A DNA stretch of 64,000 nt from TMP-86 sp964247385. Its GTDB lineage: Bacteria; Pseudomonadota; Gammaproteobacteria; Steroidobacterales; Steroidobacteraceae. Position numbers and translations under genes: made by a program. Where the stretch lies: positions 184,738 through 248,737 of the forward strand of contig CAXTUB010000004.1 of the NCBI GenBank assembly GCA_964247385.1, read 5' to 3'. Under the pieces are notes generated by a model that searched no databases, was not told the DNA's origin, and saw only the letters and a list, made by a program, of their open reading frames with translations. This document shows, one piece after another, positions 1 through 9,206 of the stretch. How positions within the stretch are numbered: position 1 is the stretch's first letter; each line of letters opens with the position of its first letter.

Positions 1-405
1 GTCGCCATGGCCGCAGGATTGGCAACCCTCGAGCGCATCGCCGATGCGCAGTTTCACACGCGCCTTGCCGTAGCGACGCGGCGGCTGGTCCAGGGCTTCG
101 AGGCCGCGGCCGCACAAGCGGGCGTGCCGCTGTCCACCAATCAAGTGTGCGGCATGTTCGGATTGTTTTTCACCGCGCGCGGGCCCGTACAAAGCTATGC
201 GCAGGCCACCGCGTGCGATATCGAGCAATTCAAGCTCTTCTTCCACGCGATGATCGGCGAGGGCGTGTATTTGGCGCCGTCTGCATTCGAGGCGGGATTC
301 GTGTCTGCGGCGCACACCGATGCCATTCTCGAAGAAACGTTCGCGGCGGCGCAGCGTGCATTTCGCCGCATCGCTCGCACGAACGCGCATGCTCAACCAG
401 ATTAG
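1..405 (+). CDS. hemL: Glutamate-1-semialdehyde 2,1-aminomutase, C-terminal part
   Basis: The reading frame is open from base 1, so the gene begins before the window and only about the last 134 residues are seen. HemL is a PLP enzyme that converts glutamate-1-semialdehyde to 5-aminolevulinate, the C5 route to tetrapyrroles. The fragment matches the end of the family throughout: VAMAAGLATL at the start, then CGMFGLFFT, ACDIEQFKLFFH and GVYLAPSAFEAGF, ending in the usual terminal helix. The active-site lysine lies upstream and cannot be checked. No frameshift is seen. Confidence 0.93.
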   Translation, partial: VAMAAGLATLERIADAQFHTRLAVATRRLVQGFEAAAAQAGVPLSTNQVCGMFGLFFTARGPVQSYAQATACDIEQFKLFFHAMIGEGVYLAPSAFEAGFVSAAHTDAILEETFAAAQRAFRRIARTNAHAQPD

Positions 406-415
406 CTAGCCTCGA

Positions 416-1309
416 TTGCGCGCGTTCATTCTTTTCGTGGCGCTCATCGCCGCGGCATTCGTTCTGGGCGCGTGCTTTTCATATCCCGCCTTTCTCTTGA
501 CCTCGAGTTTCGCAAACTTTGCGTTTCATCGTGTGGCGAGTCGCATCGCGATGCTGATCCTGGCCATCGAGCTCGTCTGGCTGACGCGCAAGCTCGGCTT
601 GCGCACCAGAGCCGACTTCGGCTTCGGCTTGCCGTGGCGCAGATTCATTGCGCAAAGCGCGCAATGGATGCTGATCGGCGCGTTCAGCGCAGCGCTCCCC
701 GCAGCGTCTTTCTTGGCCCTGGGCGCGCGCGTGATGAATGCGGACTTCGAGATCACGGCAGGCGCCGTGCTGCATGTGCTCTTGATTGGGCTTTCATCGG
801 GCATCGCCGTGGCGCTCATCGAAGAGACCGTCATGCGCGGTGCATTGCACACGGCCATCGAGCGCGAATCGGGGAGCTGGGCGGCTGCAGCGTTGACGGC
901 TCCTCTGTTCGCCATCGTGCATTTTTTCGGCAAGGTGCGCATCCCGCCCGAGCAAGTCACATGGCACAGCGGATTTGATTTGATCGGGTTGTCTTTCGCG
1001 CCGCTCCTAGCGCCGTGGAATGTACTCGATGCATTCTTGTCGTGGCTGGTGGTGGGGCTCGTACTAAGTTTGACGCGGATTCTCACGGGCAACATTGCCG
1101 TGGCGGTTGGCTTGCATGCCGGTTGGGTGATCGTGCTACGCGCACTCCAGCTCACCACGCATTACCAATCCGGCACCGCGTTGGATTCTTGGATCGCGCG
1201 TTTCGATGGCTTGGTGGGCTTTTGGATCGTGCCGTGGGGCGCGGCGATCGGTGCGATCCTCTGGCTCACGCGCAACGCGTGGGCGCCGCGGGCTCGCAGC
1301 CCAACGTGA
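416..1309 (+). CDS. CPBP family intramembrane glutamic endopeptidase
   Basis: A 297-residue, very hydrophobic protein of the CAAX/CPBP (Abi) family. These integral membrane proteins are often intramembrane proteases. The signature is present: EETVMR around residues 136-141 (EExxxR), an FxxxH motif near residue 169 (FAIVH) and a third histidine motif, GLHAGW, near the C-terminus. The start is a TTG six bases after a stop in the same frame; the first ATG lies about 45 codons inside and would cut the first membrane segment. It follows hemL closely and runs tail to tail with the LON-domain gene. The substrate is unknown. Confidence 0.8.
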   Translation: MRAFILFVALIAAAFVLGACFSYPAFLLTSSFANFAFHRVASRIAMLILAIELVWLTRKLGLRTRADFGFGLPWRRFIAQSAQWMLIGAFSAALPAASFLALGARVMNADFEITAGAVLHVLLIGLSSGIAVALIEETVMRGALHTAIERESGSWAAAALTAPLFAIVHFFGKVRIPPEQVTWHSGFDLIGLSFAPLLAPWNVLDAFLSWLVVGLVLSLTRILTGNIAVAVGLHAGWVIVLRALQLTTHYQSGTALDSWIARFDGLVGFWIVPWGAAIGAILWLTRNAWAPRARSPT

Positions 1310-1912
1310 TCAGTTGACCCGAGCTGCTTCCTCATCGTCATCTTCCGTGGTGATTTGAATGAGCGGTGCGAGAAAGTCCAAGCGTTCCACCGGGTCGTTG
1401 AGCTCCAGGCAGAACTGCTTGTCGGTTGCATCGATGGGCAAAATCTCCGCCAGGCGATGCCCGACCCATGCGGCATCCGTCACTCGAAGCTCGGTGTTCT
1501 TGTACACCTCGCCCAGCTGAGGCAATACGCTCTGCAGCAGCTCGGCCAGGTGCTGATGCCGCGGCGGCACACCGACCTTGGGCTCGTCCGCAAGCAGCGT
1601 GACGTCGCCGCGATGCAGCCCATCGCTCTGCACGTGGCGCTTGTCGACACGAAAGCGCCGCTGGCCGACGCATGAAAGCCCGAGCAACCCATCCGGCAAC
1701 TGATGGAAGTCGGTGATCTGCGCCGTCGTGCCCACATCGAATGTGGTGGAAGGCCCGGTTTCCTTGCCTTCGCGAATCAGCAGCACACCGAAATTCGCGC
1801 CCTCGCGCATGCATTGCTTGACCATATCGACATAGCGCGTTTCGAAGATGCGCAGCGGCAGCGGACCGAGCGGGAACAGCACGATCGACAGCGGGAACAG
1901 CGGGATGTTCAT
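1310..1912 (-). CDS. LON peptidase substrate-binding domain protein
   Basis: About 200 residues, starting MNIPLFPLSIVLFPLG, the typical opening of stand-alone Lon N-terminal (LON/PUA-like) domain proteins. There is no AAA or protease domain, so it resembles only the substrate-recognition part of Lon. An upstream in-frame extension is rejected because it would lie inside mpl; ATG codons at 1915 and 1912 sit just after the mpl stop, which suggests an mpl-LON operon. The cellular role of these stand-alone domains is poorly known. Confidence 0.85.
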   Translation of the reverse strand: MNIPLFPLSIVLFPLGPLPLRIFETRYVDMVKQCMREGANFGVLLIREGKETGPSTTFDVGTTAQITDFHQLPDGLLGLSCVGQRRFRVDKRHVQSDGLHRGDVTLLADEPKVGVPPRHQHLAELLQSVLPQLGEVYKNTELRVTDAAWVGHRLAEILPIDATDKQFCLELNDPVERLDFLAPLIQITTEDDDEEAARVN

Positions 1913-1922
1913 CATGCGCCGC

Positions 1923-3353
1923 TCACGATGCGGCAAGCGCGCGCTGAGCGAAGCGCGCACGCAGGCGCTCGATCAGTTTTTCGTGCAAGCCGCCGAAGCC
2001 GCCATTGCTCATGATGACGAGGTGATCGCCGCTGCGCGCGTTGCGAGCCAAATCATCCGCGAGCTCATTGACATCGTCGCGCAACTGCGCACGCTCGCCG
2101 AGCGATTTCACTTGTTCAGCCATGCTCCAGCCCAAATTTTTCGGCGTGAATATCCAGCTCTGGTCTGCATGGTCAAGAGCCTCGGCCAGCCGCTCACGAT
2201 GCAGGCCGAGCTTCATCGAATTGGAGCGCGGCTCGAGGATTGCGATGATGCGGCCAGGCGCCGAATGCGCGCGCAACCCGCGCAACGTCGTCTCGACGGC
2301 CGTCGGATGATGCGCGAAATCGTCGTAGACCGTCACTCCGCCAATGCGTGCGCGGATCTCCATGCGGCGCTTGACGCCGGAAAATTCACATAAGGCCCGC
2401 GCTGCGGCTTCGGTTGACACGCCGGCTTGCCGCGCCGCCGAGACGGCCGCCGCCGCATTGGCCATGTTGTGCTCACCCATCAAAGTCCACGCGACCCTTC
2501 CCGCGCGAGCGCCGTTCTCCCAGATTTCGAATTCGCTTTCGCTGCGCTGCGCAGCAAAGCGCGCCTCAAACTTGCGGCCCTCACCCGCCGGCTCGATGAC
2601 AGGCGATTCGGACCTACGGCGCTCCACTTCGAAAGTGTCCACGGGCGTCCAAGCGCCCATGGCAAGAGTGGCGGCGAGCTCCGTATCGAGGGCATTGCAA
2701 ATCAGGCGGCCGCCGGCAGGCACGGTTCGGATGAGCTGATGGAATTGCCAGCGAATCGCGGCGACGTCCGGATAAATGTCGGCGTGATCGTGCTCGAGGT
2801 TGTTGAGCACAGCGGTGCGCGGGCGGTAATGAACGAATTTTGCGCGCTTGTCGAAAAATGCAGTGTCGTATTCATCGGCCTCGATCACGAAATACTCCGA
2901 CCTGCCGAGCCGTGCGGTGACGTCAAAGTTCCCGGGGACACCGCCGATGAGAAATCCGGGCTCGAGTCCGGCGTGCTGCAAAATCCAAGCAATCATGCTG
3001 CTGGTGGTGGTCTTGCCATGAGTCCCGGCCACCGCAATCACATGTCGACCGAGCAGGACATTTTCGAGCAGCCATTGCGGCCCCGAGATGTAGTTCAAGC
3101 CGCGATCGAGCATCGCCTCGACCACCGGCTTCGCGCGCGTCATGGCATTGCCGACCACGATGACATCCGCACGAGGCTCGAGCTGCGCCGCGTCGTAGCC
3201 TTGCGTCAGCTCGATTCCGAGCTTTTCGAGCTGCGTGCTCATCGGCGGATAGACATTGAGATCGGAACCGCTCACGCGGTGACCGAGCTCGCGAGCGAGA
3301 GCCGCAATGCCGCCCATGAACGTGCCGCCGATGCCTAGAATGTGGACGTGCAA
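1923..3353 (-). CDS. mpl: UDP-N-acetylmuramate:L-alanyl-gamma-D-glutamyl-meso-diaminopimelate ligase
   Basis: A Mur-ligase family enzyme that reattaches recovered murein tripeptide to UDP-MurNAc in cell wall recycling. The protein starts at HVHILGIGGTFMGG (N-terminal Rossmann part), has the ATP loop GTHGKTTT near residue 120, and a central ligase domain with EADEYDTAFFDKR. The C-terminal domain has YDDFAHHPTAV and LEPRSNSMKLG. TTG at 3353 is chosen because the HVHILGIGG core begins there and a GGAAG sequence lies upstream. The resulting 476 residues are close to the family size of about 460. It is divergent from rnd. Confidence 0.93.
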   Translation of the reverse strand: MHVHILGIGGTFMGGIAALARELGHRVSGSDLNVYPPMSTQLEKLGIELTQGYDAAQLEPRADVIVVGNAMTRAKPVVEAMLDRGLNYISGPQWLLENVLLGRHVIAVAGTHGKTTTSSMIAWILQHAGLEPGFLIGGVPGNFDVTARLGRSEYFVIEADEYDTAFFDKRAKFVHYRPRTAVLNNLEHDHADIYPDVAAIRWQFHQLIRTVPAGGRLICNALDTELAATLAMGAWTPVDTFEVERRRSESPVIEPAGEGRKFEARFAAQRSESEFEIWENGARAGRVAWTLMGEHNMANAAAAVSAARQAGVSTEAAARALCEFSGVKRRMEIRARIGGVTVYDDFAHHPTAVETTLRGLRAHSAPGRIIAILEPRSNSMKLGLHRERLAEALDHADQSWIFTPKNLGWSMAEQVKSLGERAQLRDDVNELADDLARNARSGDHLVIMSNGGFGGLHEKLIERLRARFAQRALAAS

Positions 3354-3436
3354 TTGCCTGACTTCCGTACGACGGCCGTCATAATGCCGGCCGGTGCTCG
3401 GGCAAATTGTACACGCCGGATTTAGCCGCCAGACAT

Positions 3437-4543
3437 ATGACTCCAACGCAGCAACCCCTATGGATCGATGATGCCGCCGCGCTCGAAAGCGCAGCGCGCC
3501 GCATGGATGCCGCGCCGTGGCTTGGCTTCGATACCGAATTCATGCGTGAGCGCACGTACTTCCCGCGCTTGTGCCTGCTGCAAATATCGACGCCCGAAGC
3601 GGTGTTTTGCATCGACACCCTGGGTGTCGCGCTGGATGCGCTCGCCGCAGCCTTTCAGGATACGGCGAAGCCAAAGCTTGCGCACGCAGCGAGACAGGAC
3701 TTCGAAGCGCTGCAGAGCACCGCATGCCGCGAGACATTCGGGTTGTTCGACACGCAAATTGCCGGTGCCTGCGCGGGATTCAAAATGCAATCGGGCTACG
3801 CGGAGCTGGTCAAAGAGCTTCTGGGCGTCGAGCTTGCGAAAGGTCACACACGCACCGACTGGGCACGCCGCCCCTTGAGCCGCGAACAGCTCGCGTATGC
3901 CGCTGACGATGTGCGTTACCTTGGCGCCATCGCCGATGCATTGCGTGAGCGTCTGCGGCAGCTCGGCCGCGAGCATTGGGTGCGGGAAGAGTGTGCGAAG
4001 CTCGAGGATCTCGCGCTGTACACGCCGGACCCTGCCTCGGCATGGATGCGCGTCAAGGCGCTCGTCGGTCTGGGTGAGCGCGGCCAACGCGTTGGCCGCG
4101 CCTTGGCGGCATGGCGCGAGGAGATGGCCGTGAAGCGAAATTTGCCTCGTGCCTGGGTGCTATCGGATCGCGCGATCGCGCTGCTTGCGCAACACCGGCC
4201 GACCTCGCTCGAGCACGTGAGCAAGCTTCTGGATCAACCGACACGCCTCGCGCCTGCGATTCTCGACATCGTCAGGACGCACGACGATGGCGGGAGTGAC
4301 GACGCGCGGGGCGAGCCGGATGAGCGCGCGATCCGGCCCGACCCGGAGCAAAAAATTCGCCTCGATGCACTTGCGCACGCGGTCGATGAGCGCGCCGCGG
4401 AATTGTGCGTGCCGAGCGAATTGCTGGCCACGCGCGCTGATTTGAAACGCTGGGTCCAGGGCGATGCGCCCCAGCGGCTATTGCAAGGCTGGCGCTATGA
4501 GGAGATCGGCGCGCGGCTGGCCGTCATGCTGCACGAGATTTGA
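3437..4543 (+). CDS. rnd: Ribonuclease D
   Basis: A 3'-5' exoribonuclease that helps mature tRNA 3' ends. The DEDD exonuclease motifs are visible: FDTEFMRE at residues 31-38 supplies the first D and E, HAARQDFEAL the second motif, and YAADDVRYL the final tyrosine-aspartate motif. An HRDC-type helical region follows (LVGLGERGQRVGRALAAW). ATG at 3437 is preferred because MTPTQQPLWIDD aligns with the usual N-terminus; an in-frame TTG at 3407 is less likely. The length of 368 residues matches the family. It is convergent with adk across a short, very GC-rich spacer. Confidence 0.92.
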   Translation: MTPTQQPLWIDDAAALESAARRMDAAPWLGFDTEFMRERTYFPRLCLLQISTPEAVFCIDTLGVALDALAAAFQDTAKPKLAHAARQDFEALQSTACRETFGLFDTQIAGACAGFKMQSGYAELVKELLGVELAKGHTRTDWARRPLSREQLAYAADDVRYLGAIADALRERLRQLGREHWVREECAKLEDLALYTPDPASAWMRVKALVGLGERGQRVGRALAAWREEMAVKRNLPRAWVLSDRAIALLAQHRPTSLEHVSKLLDQPTRLAPAILDIVRTHDDGGSDDARGEPDERAIRPDPEQKIRLDALAHAVDERAAELCVPSELLATRADLKRWVQGDAPQRLLQGWRYEEIGARLAVMLHEI

Positions 4544-4605
4544 GCGCCGCGCGGCGCGCGGCGCGCGGGAATCAGCGCCTCACGAATCGAGCGGCTCGCG
4601 CGGGC

Positions 4606-5277
4606 TTAAAACTGCGCAGCAGGCGCCGCATCATTGAGCGCGCCTCTGATGGCATTGAACACGATCTCGACGTCGGCGTCCGCGTCTATGCTGCGCAGCA
4701 AGCCCATTTTTGTATAGTGCTCGATGAGCGGCGCGGTTTGCGCTGCGTACACCTCGAGCCGCTTGCCAATGACCTCCTCGCGATCATCGGGCCGCTGTAT
4801 GAGAGGCTGCGCGTCATCACACCGATCGCAATGCGGCGGAGTTCCCGGCGGCGAAGTAAACACGTTGAATACGCGGCCGCAGATTTGACAAATTCGCCGC
4901 CCGCTCAATCGCTTCAACAAAACCTCCGTGTCCACTTGCATCAATAGCACCGCATCCAGAGGCGCACGTATTTCCGCAAGCAGCGCATGCAAGCTCTCCG
5001 CTTGCGCAATATTTCGCGGAAAGCCATCGAGAATGAATCCGCGCGCAGCGTCGGCCTCGTTCAAACGGACGCGAATCATGCCCAGCACGATGTCATCATC
5101 GACGAGCTTGCCCGCATCCATTTTCGATTTAGCGCGCAGCCCGAGCTCGGTCTGTTTCGCGACCGCATCGCGCAGCAAATCACCGGTGGAGACTTGCGGA
5201 ATCCTGAAGGCTTCCACCAATCGTTGCGACTGGGTGCCTTTGCCGGAGCCCGGCGCACCGAGCAGAACGATTCGCAT
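4606..5277 (-). CDS. adk: Adenylate kinase with zinc-type LID domain
   Basis: Interconverts ATP, ADP and AMP in the cytoplasm. The start MRIVLLGAPGSGKGTQ gives the P-loop at residues 7-14, followed by FILDGFPRN and RLSGRRIC. The LID carries four cysteines at about 130, 133, 150 and 153 (CQIC and CDRC), the zinc-binding form also seen in Gram-positive adenylate kinases; E. coli Adk lacks them. At 223 residues it is full length. An upstream in-frame extension is rejected because it precedes the canonical N-terminus. Confidence 0.96.
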   Translation of the reverse strand: MRIVLLGAPGSGKGTQSQRLVEAFRIPQVSTGDLLRDAVAKQTELGLRAKSKMDAGKLVDDDIVLGMIRVRLNEADAARGFILDGFPRNIAQAESLHALLAEIRAPLDAVLLMQVDTEVLLKRLSGRRICQICGRVFNVFTSPPGTPPHCDRCDDAQPLIQRPDDREEVIGKRLEVYAAQTAPLIEHYTKMGLLRSIDADADVEIVFNAIRGALNDAAPAAQF

Positions 5278-5291
5278 GATGAGGCGGCCTA

Positions 5292-5574
5292 GGGAAGCTC
5301 TACACAGGTGATGCGAAGCGCGTTGCTTGCCCAACGCTGCGCCGCAAGGCGTGCACCGCATGCCGGCGTGGGCCTCCTGGTCAAGGCGCGCAACGCAGGG
5401 GCGCGTCGTTCGGCACGCAATCCTCGTTGAACCTCGTGTTTTGTGGGACAGGGCTTATTTCGTCGCATGCTTTGTCACTCTCGCTCAGGTGCTGTCAGCA
5501 CATATCACTCGTCTTTTCGCGCCTGCGATGACATAAGCCGCGGTCGCGCTCGCGTCACCTGTGCAGAGCTTCCC
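5292..5574. repeat. MITE-like inverted-repeat element between adk and the PPi-phosphofructokinase gene
   Basis: Two arms of about 30 bases face each other: 5292-5322 begins GGGAAGCTCTACACAGGTGA, and the complement of 5544-5574 begins GGGAAGCTCTGCACAGGTGA. They differ by two substitutions and one indel. The 283-base interval has no convincing gene and fills most of the 435-base gap from 5278 to 5712. Long terminal inverted repeats around a short non-coding core are what a miniature transposable element looks like; an IS5-type origin is only a guess. No clear target-site duplication was seen. Confidence 0.6.
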
Positions 5575-5712
5575 AGACTGTCCTTCGAAACATCATCGGC
5601 AAATCGCTGGAAGCGCGCTAACCTACCTTCGCGCCACCCGGGCGTCAAACCGCGGCGGCGCTCCCTGCCACCGTCGCTCCACGGCGAACCGCGCTTCCGC
5701 TATTCTCGCGTC

Positions 5713-6984
5713 ATGCCAAAAACATTGCCTCGCAATGCGTTTTACGCGCAGTCGGGCGGCGTGACCGCCGTCATCAACGCATCGGCCTGCGGCTTGATCG
5801 AGACTGCACGCAAGCACCGGCGCGTCGTCGGTAAGCTTTTTGCTGGAAAAGACGGCATCCTGGGCGCTCTCACCGAAGACCTGATCGACGTCGGGGCCGA
5901 AAGTGCCGCCACCATTCGCGCGCTGCGCTATACGCCGGGCGGCGCGTTCGGCTCTGCGCGCTACAAGCTGAAAGGGCTCGACGTCAATCGCGCCGAATAC
6001 GAGCGGCTCATCGAGGTCTTCGCCGCGCATGACATCGGATATTTTTTTTATAACGGCGGCAATGATTCCATGGACACCGCGCACAAGGTGTCCCAGATCG
6101 GGCGCGAGCTCGGCTACGACATTCGCTGCATCGGCATTCCCAAAACGGTGGACAACGACTTGCCCCTGACCGACTGCTGTCCGGGCTTCGGCTCGGTCGC
6201 GAAATACGTCGCGGTGTCGACGCGCGAAGCGTCGTTCGACGTCGCCTCGATGGCGCGCACCTCGACCAAAGTTTTCGTGCTCGAAGTCATGGGCCGACAC
6301 GCAGGTTGGATTGCCGCGGCGGCTGGTCTTGCCGCGGAAAAAGCGGGCGATGCGCCGCATGTCATCTTGTTTCCGGAAGTACGCTTCGATGAGGCCCGTT
6401 TTCTCGGCGAGGTCAAGCGCTGCACGGAGAAATATGGCTATTGCGTGGTCGTGGTGTCCGAAGGTCTACAGGATGCCCAAGGGAAATTTCTGGCGGAAGC
6501 CGGTACCCGGGATGCGTTCGGCCACGCACAGTTGGGAGGCGTCGGCCCGCTGATCGCGAAGAAAGTAAAAGATGCGCTCGGCTACAAGTACCACTGGGCG
6601 GTAGCCGATTACTTGCAGCGCAGTGCGCGTCACATCGCATCGAAGACCGATGTCGAACAGGCATATGCCGTCGGGCGCGCTGCACTGGAGCTGGCCATGG
6701 CGGGGCAAGATGCCGTCCTGCCCATCATCGTGCGCAAGTCGGATCAGCCCTATCGATGGTCCATTGGCTCGGCGCCCTTGGCGGCAGTGGCAAACGCAGA
6801 AAAAAAGGTGCCGCCAAATTTCATCACAGCGAATGGCTTCGGCATCACGGCCGCGGCGCGCCGCTATCTCGCGCCGTTGATCGCGGGCGAAGATTATCCG
6901 CCATACCGCGGCGGCTTGCCGGCCTATGCAACGCTGCGCGCGGTCAGGGTGCGCAAGCGATTGAAAAAGCCCTTTGTGCTATAG
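5713..6984 (+). CDS. Pyrophosphate-dependent 6-phosphofructokinase
   Basis: Phosphorylates fructose 6-phosphate using PPi instead of ATP, reversibly. Two sites point to PPi use. The nucleotide loop reads GGNDS at residues 115-119, with Asp118 where ATP enzymes have Gly. The catalytic motif reads GIPKTVDNDL with Lys144 ahead of Asp147, where ATP enzymes have Gly-Thr. MGRHAGWIAA and the sugar-phosphate motifs follow. ATG at 5713 gives 423 residues; an in-frame extension back to 5443 would enter the repeat element. It lies 127 bases before the H+-PPase gene, a functionally sensible pairing. Asn117 is a small departure from the common GGDDS. Confidence 0.88.
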   Translation: MPKTLPRNAFYAQSGGVTAVINASACGLIETARKHRRVVGKLFAGKDGILGALTEDLIDVGAESAATIRALRYTPGGAFGSARYKLKGLDVNRAEYERLIEVFAAHDIGYFFYNGGNDSMDTAHKVSQIGRELGYDIRCIGIPKTVDNDLPLTDCCPGFGSVAKYVAVSTREASFDVASMARTSTKVFVLEVMGRHAGWIAAAAGLAAEKAGDAPHVILFPEVRFDEARFLGEVKRCTEKYGYCVVVVSEGLQDAQGKFLAEAGTRDAFGHAQLGGVGPLIAKKVKDALGYKYHWAVADYLQRSARHIASKTDVEQAYAVGRAALELAMAGQDAVLPIIVRKSDQPYRWSIGSAPLAAVANAEKKVPPNFITANGFGITAAARRYLAPLIAGEDYPPYRGGLPAYATLRAVRVRKRLKKPFVL

Positions 6985-7063
6985 TCCGCGCCGTTTTTTC
7001 CAATGCCTCTTTCTCTCTAACCTAAAGATCAAGACGCCGGCGTCGCGAGCCTGGCTGGCCACG

Positions 7064-7081
7064 GTTGGCCAGAAGGCCAAC
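7064..7081 (+). other. Hairpin in the leader of the H+-PPase gene
   Basis: A perfect 7-base stem (GTTGGCC pairing with GGCCAAC) with an AGAA tetraloop lies 30 bases upstream of the hppA ATG. There is no U-run after it, so it is not an obvious terminator. It could affect mRNA processing or translation of the downstream gene. Its meaning is uncertain. Confidence 0.3.
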
Positions 7082-7111
7082 GCGCGACCCGAAGCGGCGG
7101 GAGTTTCCTGA

Positions 7112-9166
7112 ATGACGTTGAGTAATGCGCTCTGGATCGCGATCATCGCGGCGAGCCTCGCCATCGCATACGGCCTGGTATCGATGCGTTGGATTCTCTC
7201 GCAGCCCGCGGGCAATGCGCGCATGCAAGAAATTGCGGCTGCAGTGCAGGCAGGCGCCAAGGCGTATTTGAATCGGCAGTATTCCACCATTGCGCTGGTC
7301 GGCGTCATTCTGTTCGTCCTCATCGGCTTGAGCCTCGGCTGGCCGACCGCCGGAGGGTTCGCCACGGGCGCCATCTTATCGGGCGCCGCGGGATACATTG
7401 GCATGTTCATCTCGGTGCGCGCCAATGTGCGCACGGCACAGGCGGCCACGGGCGGCATCAACGCGGCGCTCAAGGTCGCATTTCGCGGCGGCGCCATCAC
7501 CGGCATGCTGGTGGTGGGCTTGGGTTTGTTGGGCGTCGCGGGCTATTACCTGCTCATGCTTCACGTGCTGAAGGGCCAGGTGAACGACGAGCAGGATGCA
7601 TTGCGCTCGCTCGTCGGTCTCGCCTTCGGTGGCTCGCTCATTTCCATTTTCGCGCGTCTCGGCGGCGGGATTTTCACCAAGGGCGCCGATGTGGGCGCCG
7701 ACCTCGTGGGTAAAGTGGAAGCGGGAATTCCGGAAGATGATCCGCGCAACCCCGCGGTCATCGCGGACAACGTGGGCGACAACGTGGGCGATTGCGCAGG
7801 GATGGCCGCCGACTTGTTCGAGACCTATGCCGTCACTCTCGTTGCAACCATGCTGCTCGGAGGCCTCGTCATGGTCGGCGCGGGCCAGCAGGCGGTCTTG
7901 TTCCCGCTGGTGCTTGGAGCCGTGTCCATCGTCAGCTCCATCGTCGGAACTTTTTTCGTTTCCACGCGCGAAGGGGGCAAGATCATGAATGCCCTTTACA
8001 AAGGGGTCGTGGTCTCCGGCGTGCTTTCCGCAGTCGCGTTTTACTTCGTGAGCAAGGCCATGATGGGCCCGCAAGCCATGACCTACTGGTACTGCTCGCT
8101 CGTGGGCCTTGCGCTCACGGCCGCGATGATCGTCATCACCGAGTACTACACCGCGACCGAGTACTCTCCCGTGCGGCACGTCGCGGCTGCGTCTCAAACC
8201 GGGCATGCCACCAATATCATCGCCGGATTGGGCGTATCGATGAAGGCCTGCGCACTGCCCGTCATCGCGGTGGCCTTGAGCATCTGGGCCTCGAACCATC
8301 TCGCAGGAATCTACGGCATTGCCATTGCGGCCACCGCCATGCTCTCCATGACGGGAATGATCGTCGCACTCGATGCCTATGGCCCCATCACCGACAATGC
8401 GGGCGGCATCGCCGAGATGGCAGGACTCGACAAGAGAGTGCGCGATGTCACCGATCCACTCGACGCGGTGGGCAATACCACCAAAGCGGTCACCAAGGGG
8501 TATGCCATCGGCTCAGCGGGGCTTGCGGCGCTCGTGTTGTTCGCTGATTACACTCATAAGCTCAGCGATGTATTGGGGCACACGACGACATTCGATCTAT
8601 CCAATCCCGCGGTGATCATCGGCTTGTTCATCGGCGGACTCGTGCCCTATCTTTTCGGCGCCATGGCAATGGAAGCGGTGGGGCGGGCGGCCGGTTCGGT
8701 GGTGAACGAAGTGCGGCGTCAGTTCCGCGAGATCCGCGGCATCATGGAAGGCACGGCGAAGCCCGACTACTCGCGTGCCGTCGACATGCTCACCCGCTCC
8801 GCCATCAAAGAAATGATCATTCCCTCGTTGCTCCCCATCTTGGTACCCATCGTGCTCGTGTTCGTGATCAACTGGCTCATGGGCCCCGGCTCGGGTGTGC
8901 AAGCACTCGGCGGTTTGTTGATCGGCACCATCGTCACGGGCTTGTTCGTCGCCATCTCCATGACCACCGGCGGCGGCGCCTGGGACAATGCGAAAAAATA
9001 TATCGAAGAAGGCCATTACGGCGGCAAAGGCTCCGATGCGCATCGCGCCGCCGTCACTGGCGATACCGTGGGCGATCCTTACAAGGACACCGCAGGTCCC
9101 GCCATCAATCCGCTGATCAAGATCATCAATATCGTTGCGTTGTTGCTGGTGCCGCTTCTCGGCTGA
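7112..9166 (+). CDS. hppA: Membrane-bound proton-translocating pyrophosphatase, K+-independent type
   Basis: An integral membrane PPase of 684 residues with about 16 hydrophobic segments; it pumps H+ while hydrolysing PPi. The substrate loops are intact: FTKGADVGADLVGKVEAG, IPEDDPRNPAVIADNVGD and NVGDCAGMAADLFETY, with a second acidic cluster near the C-terminus (GDTVGDPYKDTAGP). In GNTTKA the lysine at residue 458 marks the K+-independent subgroup; K+-dependent enzymes have alanine there. A GGGAG ribosome site precedes the ATG. The gene lies after the PPi-phosphofructokinase gene, so the two can share the PPi pool. Confidence 0.96.
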   Translation: MTLSNALWIAIIAASLAIAYGLVSMRWILSQPAGNARMQEIAAAVQAGAKAYLNRQYSTIALVGVILFVLIGLSLGWPTAGGFATGAILSGAAGYIGMFISVRANVRTAQAATGGINAALKVAFRGGAITGMLVVGLGLLGVAGYYLLMLHVLKGQVNDEQDALRSLVGLAFGGSLISIFARLGGGIFTKGADVGADLVGKVEAGIPEDDPRNPAVIADNVGDNVGDCAGMAADLFETYAVTLVATMLLGGLVMVGAGQQAVLFPLVLGAVSIVSSIVGTFFVSTREGGKIMNALYKGVVVSGVLSAVAFYFVSKAMMGPQAMTYWYCSLVGLALTAAMIVITEYYTATEYSPVRHVAAASQTGHATNIIAGLGVSMKACALPVIAVALSIWASNHLAGIYGIAIAATAMLSMTGMIVALDAYGPITDNAGGIAEMAGLDKRVRDVTDPLDAVGNTTKAVTKGYAIGSAGLAALVLFADYTHKLSDVLGHTTTFDLSNPAVIIGLFIGGLVPYLFGAMAMEAVGRAAGSVVNEVRRQFREIRGIMEGTAKPDYSRAVDMLTRSAIKEMIIPSLLPILVPIVLVFVINWLMGPGSGVQALGGLLIGTIVTGLFVAISMTTGGGAWDNAKKYIEEGHYGGKGSDAHRAAVTGDTVGDPYKDTAGPAINPLIKIINIVALLLVPLLG

Positions 9167-9206
9167 GCGCGCTCTTTCCGAAGATTCGTGATCGGCCGGC
9201 CGCGCG

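Noticed and set aside
2427..3338. 303-codon frame antisense to mpl
   Set aside because: Shadow of the Mur-ligase gene; no motif.
4544..4605. GC-rich palindromic spacer between rnd and adk as a bidirectional terminator
   Set aside because: The stem is plausible but there is no T-run on either strand, so a terminator cannot be supported.
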